DNA from: Sequoia sempervirens | Lineage: Eukaryota; Streptophyta; Pinopsida; Cupressales; Cupressaceae | Assembly (NCBI GenBank): GCA_007258455.2 | Contig: VDFB02000003.1 | Span: 43,093,986-43,157,985, forward strand | Direction of reading: 5' to 3' | Length of the DNA stretch: 64,000 nucleotides | In this document: one piece after another, positions 35,901-45,930 of the stretch | How positions within the stretch are numbered: the first letter of the stretch is position 1 | Layout of the letters: every line of letters begins with the position of its first letter | Notes under the pieces: model-generated | Told to the model about the DNA's origin: nothing | The model's database searches: none | Seen by the model: the letters and a program-made list of their open reading frames with translations, nothing else | Position numbers and translations under genes: made by a program

Positions 35901-37326
35901 TGAGTGAGAGAGAGAAAAGGTTACATAGATTGAAGACTCAAATGAAGAAGAGAGAATAGATCAAGAAGCTCTAGGCCATGAAGAGGAACAACCTCAACAT
36001 GAACAAAGAGAGGAAGGTGATCACGAATCACCCAAAGGAGAAGCCCAAGTGCCTGATTGGCTAGAGAGGCAACTAAAAAAGAAATCCCCTGCAATTGTTG
36101 ATCCAAAGGCTAGACTCAAAGCAATACTGGCTAGAGCCCATACGAAGACAAGAAAGGAGAAGAAGCCGAGAGTTCGTTCACACATCACAGTTTATGCCTC
36201 TAGATTAAGAACAATACAAATTGCTACCCCTAGGATAGATAAAGGTGAAGGAGCCAGTTATAACATCTTGAAAATCAACTTGGGTTTGACAACCAAAGAT
36301 CAGAAGATTGATGAGTTCCAAGGGTTAGTGGAAACGATTGTGTAGAAAATGAACAAGGATCCGTCTTCTAAAGAGGAACTAAAAGCATAGGTGGCGGATC
36401 TCATTGCCTATATTCAACAATGGACGTCCTTAGAAGAAGAGGCTCTAACAACATCATCCGTGTCCACTCTTCTCTCCCAAGAAGAGCTCAACAAAAGTGA
36501 GAAAATGAAAAATTGGACCAAGAACATTGTGGATTTGTTCCAATGAGTGATCTACAATGGTGACATGGGCATCCACCACGCTTCCTGAATGTTCAACAAA
36601 TTCATGGATTTACAAAAGCAGCTGGAAGCCACAGAGAAAACGAGTCACAGATTCATCGATATGTATAGGATCACATATCCTAAGCTCGAGGCCATTCTTA
36701 AGATGCCCAAGAAGACATGGGAAAAGGAATTAGGGCTGGTAAAAGATGGTCACTACCTAGTAGAGACCTGGAAAATGGGCTTGAATCATAGAAGGGAAGT
36801 CCTGGAAAGGGTATTGCATGAATTCAAGCTTTAACTTGAATGGGTTATGGAGCACATAACTGATAGTGAGGACTACCTTAAAACAATAACCGATTATGAC
36901 ATGCCCACCCTGGAGCTGGATCCAAAGAAAATTAAGCCATTCTTTCGTAAGAAGATGGAGAAAGGGGCTACAAATGCATTGACACCGGATTTCATGGACT
37001 TTGCTACAAGAGAATTTACACAGTCCGAGTAGGTAATCAAGGCCATGTTTAGATGCACCAAGCATTAGGAGCAAATCATGGGGAGATTCAAAAGGCTGGC
37101 CTTTCAAATCCTCAAATCTGACATCATGGAGTGGGATAAGCTCTAGGTTCTGATTGGGAAATTTTTGGAATATGCCACCCTTCAAAAGAATGCAGGGAAG
37201 CCAGTGATTGATGATGAGTTTCTAACAGTATAGTTGGAAAAAGATGGCAGTCACTAGAAGACAAAACTGCTACAATGTTAGAGCCACTAGAGGACAAAAT
37301 AGAGAAAAGACAAAAGTGTATTTTGA
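32970..37326 (+). pseudogene. Unrecognised LTR-encoded protein, 5' LTR copy
   Basis: About 1,450 codons in sense orientation, broken by many stops and several shifts. The start is MNALTTSFYEEFM, conserved in both LTRs; the end is a TGA at 37324-37326 after 'DKSVF'. Regions in order: a Lys/Glu-rich N-terminus; a globular part of roughly 400 residues (about 33220-34450) containing 'FHIPTVDV', 'KFHWVKII' and 'FYMTSYLVYLLVEK'; an acidic linker; a Pro/Ser/Thr-rich stretch (34940-35240); 'LPDAFAKYMQGKLTEIFGVI'; a very charged Lys/Glu region (35490-36040); and a C-terminal part with 'RITYPKLEAILKMPKKTWEK' (36670-36730). No domain known to me fits; it is not gag, pol or an obvious env. Many stops are TAG or TAA where the other LTR has CAG, CAA or TGG. 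Confidence 0.75.
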
Positions 37327-37425
37327 TCATGTTAAATTTTGGGGGTAGGTGAAACCCTAATGTAAAATGAATCTTGGCCACACAATGAAAGTAAATACTA
37401 TCCATTCATTTCACTTTTGGAAAAC

Positions 37426-37434
37426 TATAAAAAG
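37426..37434 (+). promoter_or_regulatory. TATA box 2 (5' LTR)
   Basis: TATAAAAAG about 100 bp after the LTR ORF stop and 786 bp before the LTR end. The other LTR has TATAAATAG at the same place (54926-54934). This is a conventional position for the promoter of the genomic RNA. Confidence 0.65.
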
Positions 37435-38216
37435 GGGTCTCCTCTCATTTGCAGAGAGAGTTGAGTTGTGTAAAGACACGCTACAAATTTTTTAATGAGA
37501 ATTGCATTGCTTTGGTGGATTCTTGTGTTTCTTTACATGTTGCATGATTCATCTTCTTAAAATTAGAATTTAGTTTTGTTGTTCTAAGTACTTCAAGTTG
37601 CTTTTAGTAGTTAGTTCACGTTGCACATTGATAGTGAAGAATGCTATAGTGTTGATGCCTTTCATGTTCATTCTTTTTGCTATTTATTGATGATGAACAT
37701 CAGTGTAAAGCTAGTCTAAACATTAATTTATTGCTGCACTTAAAATTCATCTATTATTCATGTTTCATGGTGAATGGATAGCTGAAATTTTGTAGACCCC
37801 AGAAGATAGCACTAGTTTCATGAGACTGTAAGCTATTTTGGTTAAGTGGAACTTGGTTTTGGGAAGGTTTTCCACTGAAGCATCCTCCATTGCCACTGTT
37901 CAACATCAGTTGTAGGTCTAGGAACCCTTCTATCCATTTTCCTTTTGAACTTGCAGCAACTACACCTCATTCCAAAATTTCACAAAACTCCATTTGAAGA
38001 TCCAATTCCTTCCAAACAAAGTGAACCATAAATTCCCTTTGTGATTACCAACAAATCACATTAATTAATTGAGCTATTTTTCAAGTCATGACCTGACAGC
38101 CGAGAGACCTTGGGATAATTTTCTGCAACTTGTTTGTAGGAAGTTATCTTTCAAGAGAGGCAGTGCACTTGTGTGCAAATTGTGTTGAGAAGTGCAAAAA
38201 CACCCATCAACAAAAT

Positions 38217-38233
38217 TGGTACTAGAAGGAGGG
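38217..38233 (+). other. Primer-binding site, probably tRNA-Asn
   Basis: TGGTACTAGAAGGAGGG, four bases after the LTR end. It differs by one base from the site of the 11-kb element. It fits the tRNA-Asn 3' end as I recall it, with two mismatches near the CCA. Confidence 0.75.
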
Positions 38234-38284
38234 AAACCCTTTTGCTAGGTTGGATCGAATTGGTTCCTTCTCCCATCAAAGGTT

Positions 38285-39961
38285 CTAGAGAGTGTTAAGA
38301 TCTACACCAGATAAAGGGGAGTTTCAAGAGCTACCACCCCCTACCAAGACTAAGAGTGCCAAGAAGGGGGAAGCATCCACCTCAGCTCCACCCACTTAGC
38401 CTACTTCACCTCCTTCCTTACCATCTCCCTCCATCCATCCACTCCACTCTTCCTCTTCACTTTTGGAAACACCTTGTTCCCAACCACTCCAAGCTGCTTT
38501 CCACCTCTTCACCTCCCATAGCCAAGGCGTTGCCCCTATCCCAGCACTTCGCCTGCAAGGTGCTACCCCAACCACTACTTTTGTGCCTTTGCAACCCAAA
38601 ATAACTATAACATAGCCAGTGCATCCTCCACCTCCCATCATCGCTTGGTTGGGTATTAACCCATTTCCTCTATCCTTTAATGATTATCATGACATGCCAA
38701 AGAATCCAGAAGGATTTTGCACTAAGTTCCATCCTCATGATCCACAAAGGACAATTGAAGAACATATTAAGATCTTCCAAACATCCATGAAGGATATGCA
38801 AATAGGACATGAAGATGTGGCTTGCAGGTTCTTTCCCTACTCTTTGGGGGAAGAGGCCTTTTATTGGTACATCCATTTGTCGATAGGATCCATCACCACT
38901 TGGGATCAATTAAAGAACACATTCTTGTAGATATTGAAGATCCTGGTTAGCCCCTTAGAGTTATATCAACAATTCATGTCCGTTTGAAGGGAAGTCAATG
39001 AACCAATCAATTCTTTTAATGATCAATTCCATTGAGCCTACATGAAGTTGCAGCCACCCAACATGGTTGATCATCCCTCTACTCGATTGGTGTACTATGT
39101 TGCCTTGGATAATCTCACTTCCGCACTGGTGAAGAGAATGCACTTGCTGCTCGGTAGGTTGGTGGATGCCTATGCAAAAGAAATCACAACAAGCACTGAT
39201 TTAGGACAACACATTGCTGGTCCACTACTATCATTAGGGCCAGTTTCCCATCCAACACAGATCCAAGGGCTTACCCATGCCTTGGACCATCAAACACCAA
39301 TGATGAATCAATATTTTAGTTGCCAATAGTGCCTCATCCAAGGTAGCCATTGAATCAGGAGCCTCCAATGCCTCATTACTTATAGCTACAACAACAATAA
39401 GCTTAACCTTAGCAGCCTCAAGTACCTGCATACCTGCAAAGCTCCAAGTTTCCATTTTCTTAGTAGAATCAACAAGTAGTATAGTCGGTCTTCATTCAGA
39501 GTTCAACCTCACAATTGAATAGCACCAAGAAAGACTAGATCGATGAGTTGAAAAAATTAGTGAAGAAACTATCAATAGAAATGACACATTTGAGGAATCA
39601 AAATAACCAACTACAAGTTTCTCAAAGGAGTATCCAAGCTAATCGCAATCGAGATAACCGTGATAACCGTGATGCAGGTGCTTCCTCTAGACAAAATTAT
39701 GAGAGAGGTCAAAATTTAGGTGAAGGATTTGAGAGAAGGCCTTCACAAAGACTGAATCACACATGGAACACGAGGCCAAACAATGGAGGTGTGCCCACGC
39801 CTCTTGATCAACTAGTTAATGCTGATAAGATGACAAGCAGGGTGTACTTGGCAAAAGTGGCTTTATCTGGATGGTGCCACATTCACAAAACAAATAGGCA
39901 CTTCAAATTGGACTGTGTAGAGTTCCAAACAGCAGCAAAATTTTTCCAAGTGGAAGTCTAG
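38285..39961 (+). pseudogene. gag: Gag of the 25-kb element
   Basis: Starts in a Pro/Ser-rich region soon after the primer site. The capsid-type retrotransposon gag domain runs from about 38619 to 39330: 'HPHDPQRTIEEHIKIF', 'RFFPYSLGEEAFYWYIH' and 'SITTWDQLKNTFL' are its usual landmarks. A charged spacer and a zinc knuckle at about 39872-39920 follow: 'CHIHKTNRHFKLDC', spaced CX2HX4HX4C, the same variant as in the 11-kb element. In-frame stops at several places (for example after 'LKNTFL' at 38928-38930) break the frame. Gag would form the particle and package the RNA. The exact start Met is not visible. Confidence 0.85.
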
Positions 39962-41215
39962 AATGCAGTCAATGGTGCAGGATGCAGAGACATAGTTCCA
40001 TCTGAACCATATGATTCCTTGGTGTTGGTGGTTAATCAAGCTCCTTTCCTGCAAAGTGAAAGCAATGTACTCAGAAGGAGACTGCTGACCCAAAGAATGA
40101 ATAAGCAAAGGAGGTAAGCGACGAAAAATCTTTATCTTAGCTCTTTGATTCAGTAGAAAATGGTCCAATAGATGAGGAGGAGACACTCGAGGATGAGGTT
40201 CAAATGTTCCATCAAAAGGAAACCCCTTATAACTTGAGGAACAAGAAAGTAGGTGGTCCTTTTATGACCTATACCCCTCCTAATAACTTCAACACTCCAC
40301 CTGACCCAAATGTTAGTAATAACCTAGGCTACCCTTATGTTCCCACCCAGTACTTCAATAAGAATAGGCAACAAAACCAAATTCAAAGTCAGCTTGCTAG
40401 CTCCTCTCAAGATAGATCTTTTGAGCCAAAAATTGAGAAAATGGGGGAATATGTGGTAGAAGAATTTAAGAAAGTTAAATTGAGCCTGTTAGCTTTTGAA
40501 TTGCTTAGAGTCCCAAAAGTAAGAAATGCCTTATTTAGGATGCTTAATGGGACTGCTTAATCCAAACCAACCCAAGAAGTACTTATTAAAAGAGTCTCCT
40601 TTGACACTTCACAAAATGAGCCTATAATCAAGGAAATTATAGGAAAGAAAACAAATCAACCTCCAAATCAATAAGCAAGCAAGCAAATGGTTAAAAAGAA
40701 AAATCAAGCACAAACCAGGGATAAAACCAATGATAAGGACAAAGCTCAATTAGTTGAGGCTAATGTATCTGTAGGGTTCTTCCAAGGGAAGCTGGAGACT
40801 CCTCCCTTCCTAACCACCATCAGAATATTTGGAAAGAATTTGCACAATTTCCTGCTTGATTTAGGGGCCTTAGCCAACATTATACCTTTAGCAGTATGCA
40901 AAGCTCTAGGAATAGTCCTAACTCCCTCCCGATGGAAGGTGACCTAGTTGGACAAGACGGAGGTGAACATTGTCGAAGAAATCAACAAGATACCCATGCA
41001 TATTGTTGTTGATCCGAGGGTGCAACAGGGGATTGACATTCAAGTTTTAGATATCCCTGACACGTATGGAATCATATTAGGAAGGGATTTCAATCGGGCA
41101 TTGAACAAATATGCTACAACATATTTTTCTCACTTGTGGCTATCGTGGAAAGGGTTGCCAAACTAGATCCATATTGATCAAGAGCCTCACATGAAGTTCA
41201 TGATCATGGAATAAA
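39962..41215 (+). pseudogene. Gag-pol linker and aspartic protease
   Basis: The first 700 bp encode a linker, including 'KETPYNLRNKKVGGPF' and an Asn/Gln/Pro-rich stretch (40204-40560). The retropepsin follows at 40770-41166. Its active-site block reads 'NFLLDLGALANIIP', where D-S/T-G-A is expected, so the second position is substituted. The later 'DTYGIILGRDF' matches the flap-side ILGRDW block. Protease would cut the polyprotein. A stop lies between 'RWKVT' and 'LDKTE' (40945-40947). After 'KGLPN' a TAG ends the open frame at 41164-41166. Confidence 0.8.
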
Positions 41216-41339
41216 ATAACACAAATGATGTGTTGTTTGCTAAAAAAAAACTAGGAAAGTATTGTCCTGTGGCATATCAAGATGAGCAAGAATTCCTAGA
41301 GGAGGAAGTGGTTGACGAGGTTGTTCTTGTTGTGTCACC

Positions 41340-42884
41340 AAAAAATGTATAGTTGACATTTTTACGGCTTTGGCTTTATTTTTGCTTGGGTATAATGTTT
41401 TAATGTGGTCAAAACATTCACATTAGGGCTTAAACATTTAAATTATGGTGTCTTGTGAAGGTGTTGTAAAAAAAATCTACACTTTTCTAGACTCTATTCA
41501 TTACAATTCACCTAAAAATCACCTTTTCATCACTTATTAAATCCTATTTTGAAGTGTTGTAACAAGATTTCATGCTTTTCTAGGCTTAATTTTACTAATT
41601 CAACCCTTTCTAATGTTTAAATGACCCCTTAATACACTTTCCAACCATTTTCAAGTGTGTTTTTAAGGATATCCCTGTTAAACAACATTTAAGGCTTCAA
41701 AATTCCTGACACCCACTTAATTGCTTAAGTGGGACCAAGTCGCCCATAGGGGTGACTTTGTCCTTTTTAGCACAAAACTCAAAATAATTTTAAATTTCTA
41801 GGGGATTTTGTCCTCTAACCCTTGAGGTCGGCCTGTGATGTGTTACTTTCAGGAAATTTAAGTAAAATCAAGTATAAATAATGGTTTTTCACCTCATTTT
41901 ACATCTCACATCTCCTACAATCATCTATCTCCAAATCACTTGCAATCTCTTGCACTCATTAAGCATTCAAGCAAATCAAGCATTATCAATTCAAGCTATT
42001 GGAGTTCTTCATTGGACATATTCAGATTTAAGCATCAATGGTGTGGTAAGTTTATGACATTTTGCATTTGCATGTTATCTATTTATCACTCTCTTTTCAT
42101 CTCATTTCATTGTTTAGGGTTTGATTACTAAAGTGGGGTTCGACCAAGGCAAACCCCTATTCTCTAACCCTCAACCATTTTTCCCCTTTTGCATGTGACT
42201 TTTGTATGCAAATTTGTCAAGAAATAGGTGTTGAAAAGTGATAAAAAAGTGGGAAAAGTCAATCAAGTCAAGACAACCCTAATTCAAGCTTAGAGAGACT
42301 TTCTACCCCATTTTTTGTAGAATCAAGTACAAACACCTATTAGAAAAGGAAGTGTAGACTTGAGACTACAAGATTATGTCCTGAATTTCCAAAAATATAC
42401 AAGAGGACTAAGTTTCCACTAGGGGAAAATTAGTCCCACTTCCGGGCCTAAAAACTAATTTTTACATTTCTAGACACCCATTTGGCAGATTCCTATTTCG
42501 ACAAAGTTTCTTGAATATGGGACTAAGTTGCCTAGACTGGCTCAAGTGTCCCGGTCAACATTTCAGTCAATTTTTTAGGATTCCAAAATCTTCCAACATC
42601 AAACTTCTGATTCTAGGTGCACCTCTTCTAGTCTGTTATGTTATTTCATCATTTAGTTGCATTCTTAGGCATTTATGCATATCACATTGTGTTTTCCAGC
42701 ACTTTACATTTTCATAGTTTTATATCATTAAATCATTTTAATTTCAAATCAAAACATTAGGATATCTTAATTAGGAATAATACATCTCATTAACATAGTC
42801 TTGAGTGTAAACCTTTGCATTTTGGCACCCCTTTCAATCCCCTTTCTCCTTTTAGGTGAAAAACCCTAGGAGGAGTAAAGCATT
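41340..42884 (+). other. Unexplained 1.5-kb segment between protease and RNase H
   Basis: Protease-side coding sense ends near 41345, and RNase H-side sense resumes after about 42885. In between there is no coding sense, but there is a TATAAATAA box at 41875-41883. It begins with TGTATAGTTGAC after an A-run, as an LTR might. I could not find a matching CA end or target duplication. A decayed solo LTR is my first guess; a spacer native to this lineage is the alternative. Confidence 0.45.
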
Positions 42885-43253
42885 GTGAGGGGCAAACCAA
42901 AATCACCATTTACACTTGTATTATGCAGTCCACCTACCAACTTAACCCACACACCTAAGAGTATGGAAATGCTTATAGAATCAAATGGTGAAGAATCCTA
43001 TGAGGATACTAATCTTGGACTATTAGATGGATTCCAGGAGTTTATGCATAAATGTGTGCAAGATCGGCTCAATCTAGGAGCAAGAATGGTATTTCAGGAG
43101 CTCCTCCTACCTAGTTCGTGTAGGGTACACAATGATTCCCACTTAGAATTTGAATGTTTCCTATCCCAAACAACAATCAAACATATTAAGTGACAAGTCA
43201 CCCTAAAGGGGGAACTCCAAACAGTGCAGCCAAACTAAAGCCATGATGAACCC

Positions 43254-43727
43254 ATGCAGTCTCCCAAAATTGCTAAAGCAAATATACTACGAAGGAAGGA
43301 AATGAGCTCCATTGGATCTAATATCAAAGATTCCTCCAGGTTTTGGATGTTGTGCTTTGATAGGTCCAAATCAAAGCAAGGAGCTGAAGCAAGATTCGAG
43401 CTCATCATCCCCACGGGTAAGACAATTTTTTCTTCTCACAAACTTCAATTTTATTGTATGAACAATGTCATAAAATACGAAGCACTAGTTCATGGGATCT
43501 TGATGGCACTAAGAAAGAAGGTTAAGATGTTACAAGTCTTTGGTGATTCTGAGCTAGTGGTAAAACAAGTCAAGAAACTATATTATTTTCATGATAGAAG
43601 ACTAGAAAATTATAGGCATCGAGTGTGGGATCTTATAGAAGGACTAGATGCATTTAATATTCAGTTGATCCCTCAAAGAAAAAATAATACAATTGATGCC
43701 CCAACCCAGGTAGCTAGTACCCTTTAG
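43254..43727 (+). pseudogene. RVT_3-type RNase H placed upstream of RT
   Basis: 157 codons of an RNase HI of the kind found in plants and in some gypsy lineages (called aRH in the Tat group). The four acidic residues are visible: 'FWMLCFDRSKSKQGAE', 'IKYEALVHGILMAL', 'VFGDSELVVKQVK' and 'NTIDAPTQVAS'. It would degrade the RNA strand during reverse transcription. In the Tat elements I know, the extra RNase H follows the RT-linked one; here it precedes RT. I recall some plant polyproteins annotated with this order, so it may be a known lineage. The frame closes with a TAG at 43726-43728 where the tandem copy reads CAA. Confidence 0.8.
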
Positions 43728-44720
43728 CCCCTTTCCTTAGCCAGATTGAAGAAGTTTACTATAGAGCTTACCTCTACCCCGTCAGTGCTAGACAATGTTA
43801 CTAACTTTCAAGTATTCAATGATGACAAAGCATATCTTGGATTTCATCACAAGCTTTGATGTGTTTGTAACCCAAATCATTGATGACAAAAATCCCGAAG
43901 AAGATGAACTAGATATAGAAGAATTTATTAACCTCAAAAAAAACACGATACCATGAGGTATGGTTCAGTTGGAGAGAATATTTGACTTGGATTAGATAAG
44001 GGATCAATATCAGCAAATAAAGAAGGATTCAATTGATAATCAATGTGATGCTCACAACCTAGGAATGACTGAAGAAGTTAAGAACACGTTCATTGGAAAA
44101 GTGTGCACACTAGAAGAAAGGAAAAGGATCATTGATGTTGTACACACGTATGATCATGTGATTACATAGAGCTATGAGGACTTGAGGACATATGATACCT
44201 TGATCATTACTCATATTGCTGATACCCTAGCCCAGGCAGCTAGTACCCTTCAACCCCTTTCCTTAGCTATATTGAAGAAGTTTACTATAGAGCTTACCTC
44301 TACCCCGTTAGTGCTAGACAATGTTACTAACTTTCAAGTATTCAATGATGACAAGCATATCTTGGATTTCATCACAAGCTTCGATGTTTTTGCTACCCAA
44401 ATCATTGATGAGGCAGAGCTTGAAGAAGCTGAACTAGACATAGAAGGGGTTATTAACCTAAAAAAAAACATGATACCATGAGGTATGGTTCACTTGGAGT
44501 GAATATTTGACTTGGATCAGATAAGGGATCAAGAACAACAAACAAAGAAGGATTCAATTGATAATCAATGTGATGCTCACAACCTAGGAACGACTGAAGA
44601 AGTTAAGAACGTGTTCATCAGAAAAGTGTGCACACCAGAAGAAAGGAAAGGGATCATGATGTGATTACTTGGAGCTATGAGGACTTGAAGACATATGATA
44701 CCTCGATCATTACTCATACC
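43702..44720 (+). repeat. About 0.5-kb tandem duplication within pol
   Basis: The segment after the RNase H appears twice, at about 43702-44227 and 44228-44720. The offset is 526 bp at the start and about 503 bp at the end because of indels. Both copies encode 'LKKFTIELTSTP', 'DNVTNFQVFNDDK' and, later, 'SYEDL(R/K)TYDT'. The second copy leads directly into RT. The first would interrupt the protein unless read through. Confidence 0.85.
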
Positions 44721-45930
44721 ATCCCTCTCAAGCCCGATGTGAGGCCTTTTCAACAACATCAACGCCCAATTAATGCATGTTGGAGCCTATCATCTACAAA
44801 GAAGTTTAGAAGTTGTTGTCCGCCCACATTATCTTCCCGATTAGGCACTCCACATGGGTGGAAAATATGGTTTTGGTTAGAAAGAAGAATAGAGAAATCA
44901 AATTATGCATAGACTTACGAAACTTAAGTAGGGCCTCAGAAAAGGACAATTATCTAGTAGCCTCATTGGATGAGGTATTGAAAATAGTCAATGGATCTCA
45001 AATGATGTCCTTTTTGGACAGATACTCAGGATACAATCAGGTGATGGTATAGTACGAAGATAGGCACAAAACAACATTCACCACAAAATGGGGAACTTTC
45101 GCATACAGAAGAATGTCGTTTGGGTTAATCAACGCCAACGCAACCTTCCAGCATGCAATGGATATTTCCTTCAAGGACCTAATTGGAAAATGCATCATCA
45201 TATACATGGATGATCTAACCATGTTTTCAAAGAAAAGAGGAGACCATGTCTCTAATTTGTGTAAGGTCTTCTAGAAATGTAGAGAGTTTGACATTTTCTT
45301 GAATTCGAAGAAATGCATTTTTGGAGTTACATAAGGCAAGTTGTTGGGACATGTGATCTTAGAGAAGGGAATCTCAATAGAACACAAATGCATCCAAGCT
45401 ATACTAAAAATTCAACTTCTAGGCAGCAAGAATGAATTGAAATATTTCTTTGGAAAGATCAACTTCATCAGGAAATTCATCATGGGATTTCCAGAAATCG
45501 TTAAGCCATTGAATTCTATGTTGAAGCAAGATGCCAAAGTGGAATGGACACCCGAAGCCAAGCAAGATTTCAAATAAAGTAGGAAAGCAATTGTTGATGC
45601 ACTAGTGCTGGTCAGCCTAGATGATCTAAAGCCATTTTATATCTACTCATTCACTTCAGATCACTCTTGTGCTAGCATATTGATGCAAAAAAATGATGAA
45701 GGGAGTGAGCACCCTATTGCCTTCATGAGCACTCCATTGAATGATGCAAAGTTAAGGTGTCATAATGTTGAAAAGAAAGCATATGCCTTGGTTAGAGGAG
45801 TTAAGAAATTCTAGTATTATATCTTGCGTAATAAGGTGTTCGCAATTGTGCCTGATCTGACAGTCAAAACTTTGTTAATGCAAAATGAATTGGGAGAAAG
45901 GAGAGAAAAATGGGTCACTTTATTATAGGA
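44697..45930 (+). pseudogene. Reverse transcriptase and linked RNase H
   Basis: Ty3/gypsy RT beginning 'SIITHTIPLKPDVRPFQQ' (44700-44760). Landmarks: 'FPIRHSTWVENMVLVRKK' (44840-44895), 'IKLCIDLRNLSRAS', 'MMSFLDRYSGYNQVMV' (45003-45050), 'TTKWGTFAYRRMSFGLINAN' (45082-45140), and the catalytic 'IIIYMDDLTMFSKK' (about 45198-45237; YMDD intact). 'GKLLGHVILEKGISIE' (45330-45378) and the connection block 'FFGKINFIRKFI' follow. The linked RNase H (45600-45815) reads 'FYIYSFTSDHSCASILMQK' and 'HPIAFMSTPLNDAKLRCHNV'; its first catalytic site is not a clean TDAS. Frame shifts near 44812 and stops such as TAG at 45049-45051 inactivate it. Confidence 0.9.

Larger units (their letters stand above)
30660..38212 (+). 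repeat. 5' LTR of the 25-kb element (7553 bp)
   Basis: Begins TGTTGTACCTATAGCACACA and ends ACACCCATCAACA. It matches 48214-55862 from end to end. Internal order: short U3-like start, TATA box (31176), GC-richer non-coding segment with candidate intron (31320-32939), long ORF (32970-37326), second TATA box (37426), then about 780 bp to the LTR end. It lacks the roughly 90-bp segment present in the other LTR near 55500-55590. Confidence 0.93.

Noticed and set aside
32970..37326. LTR-encoded ORF as an envelope gene
   Set aside because: No signal peptide, membrane helix or Cys-rich ectodomain pattern was visible; the protein is charged and low in complexity outside the globular part.
30660..38212. 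7.6-kb repeats as a segmental duplication
   Set aside because: LTR-type ends, primer site, pol in between, near-match target duplication and a split LINE all fit one retrotransposon.
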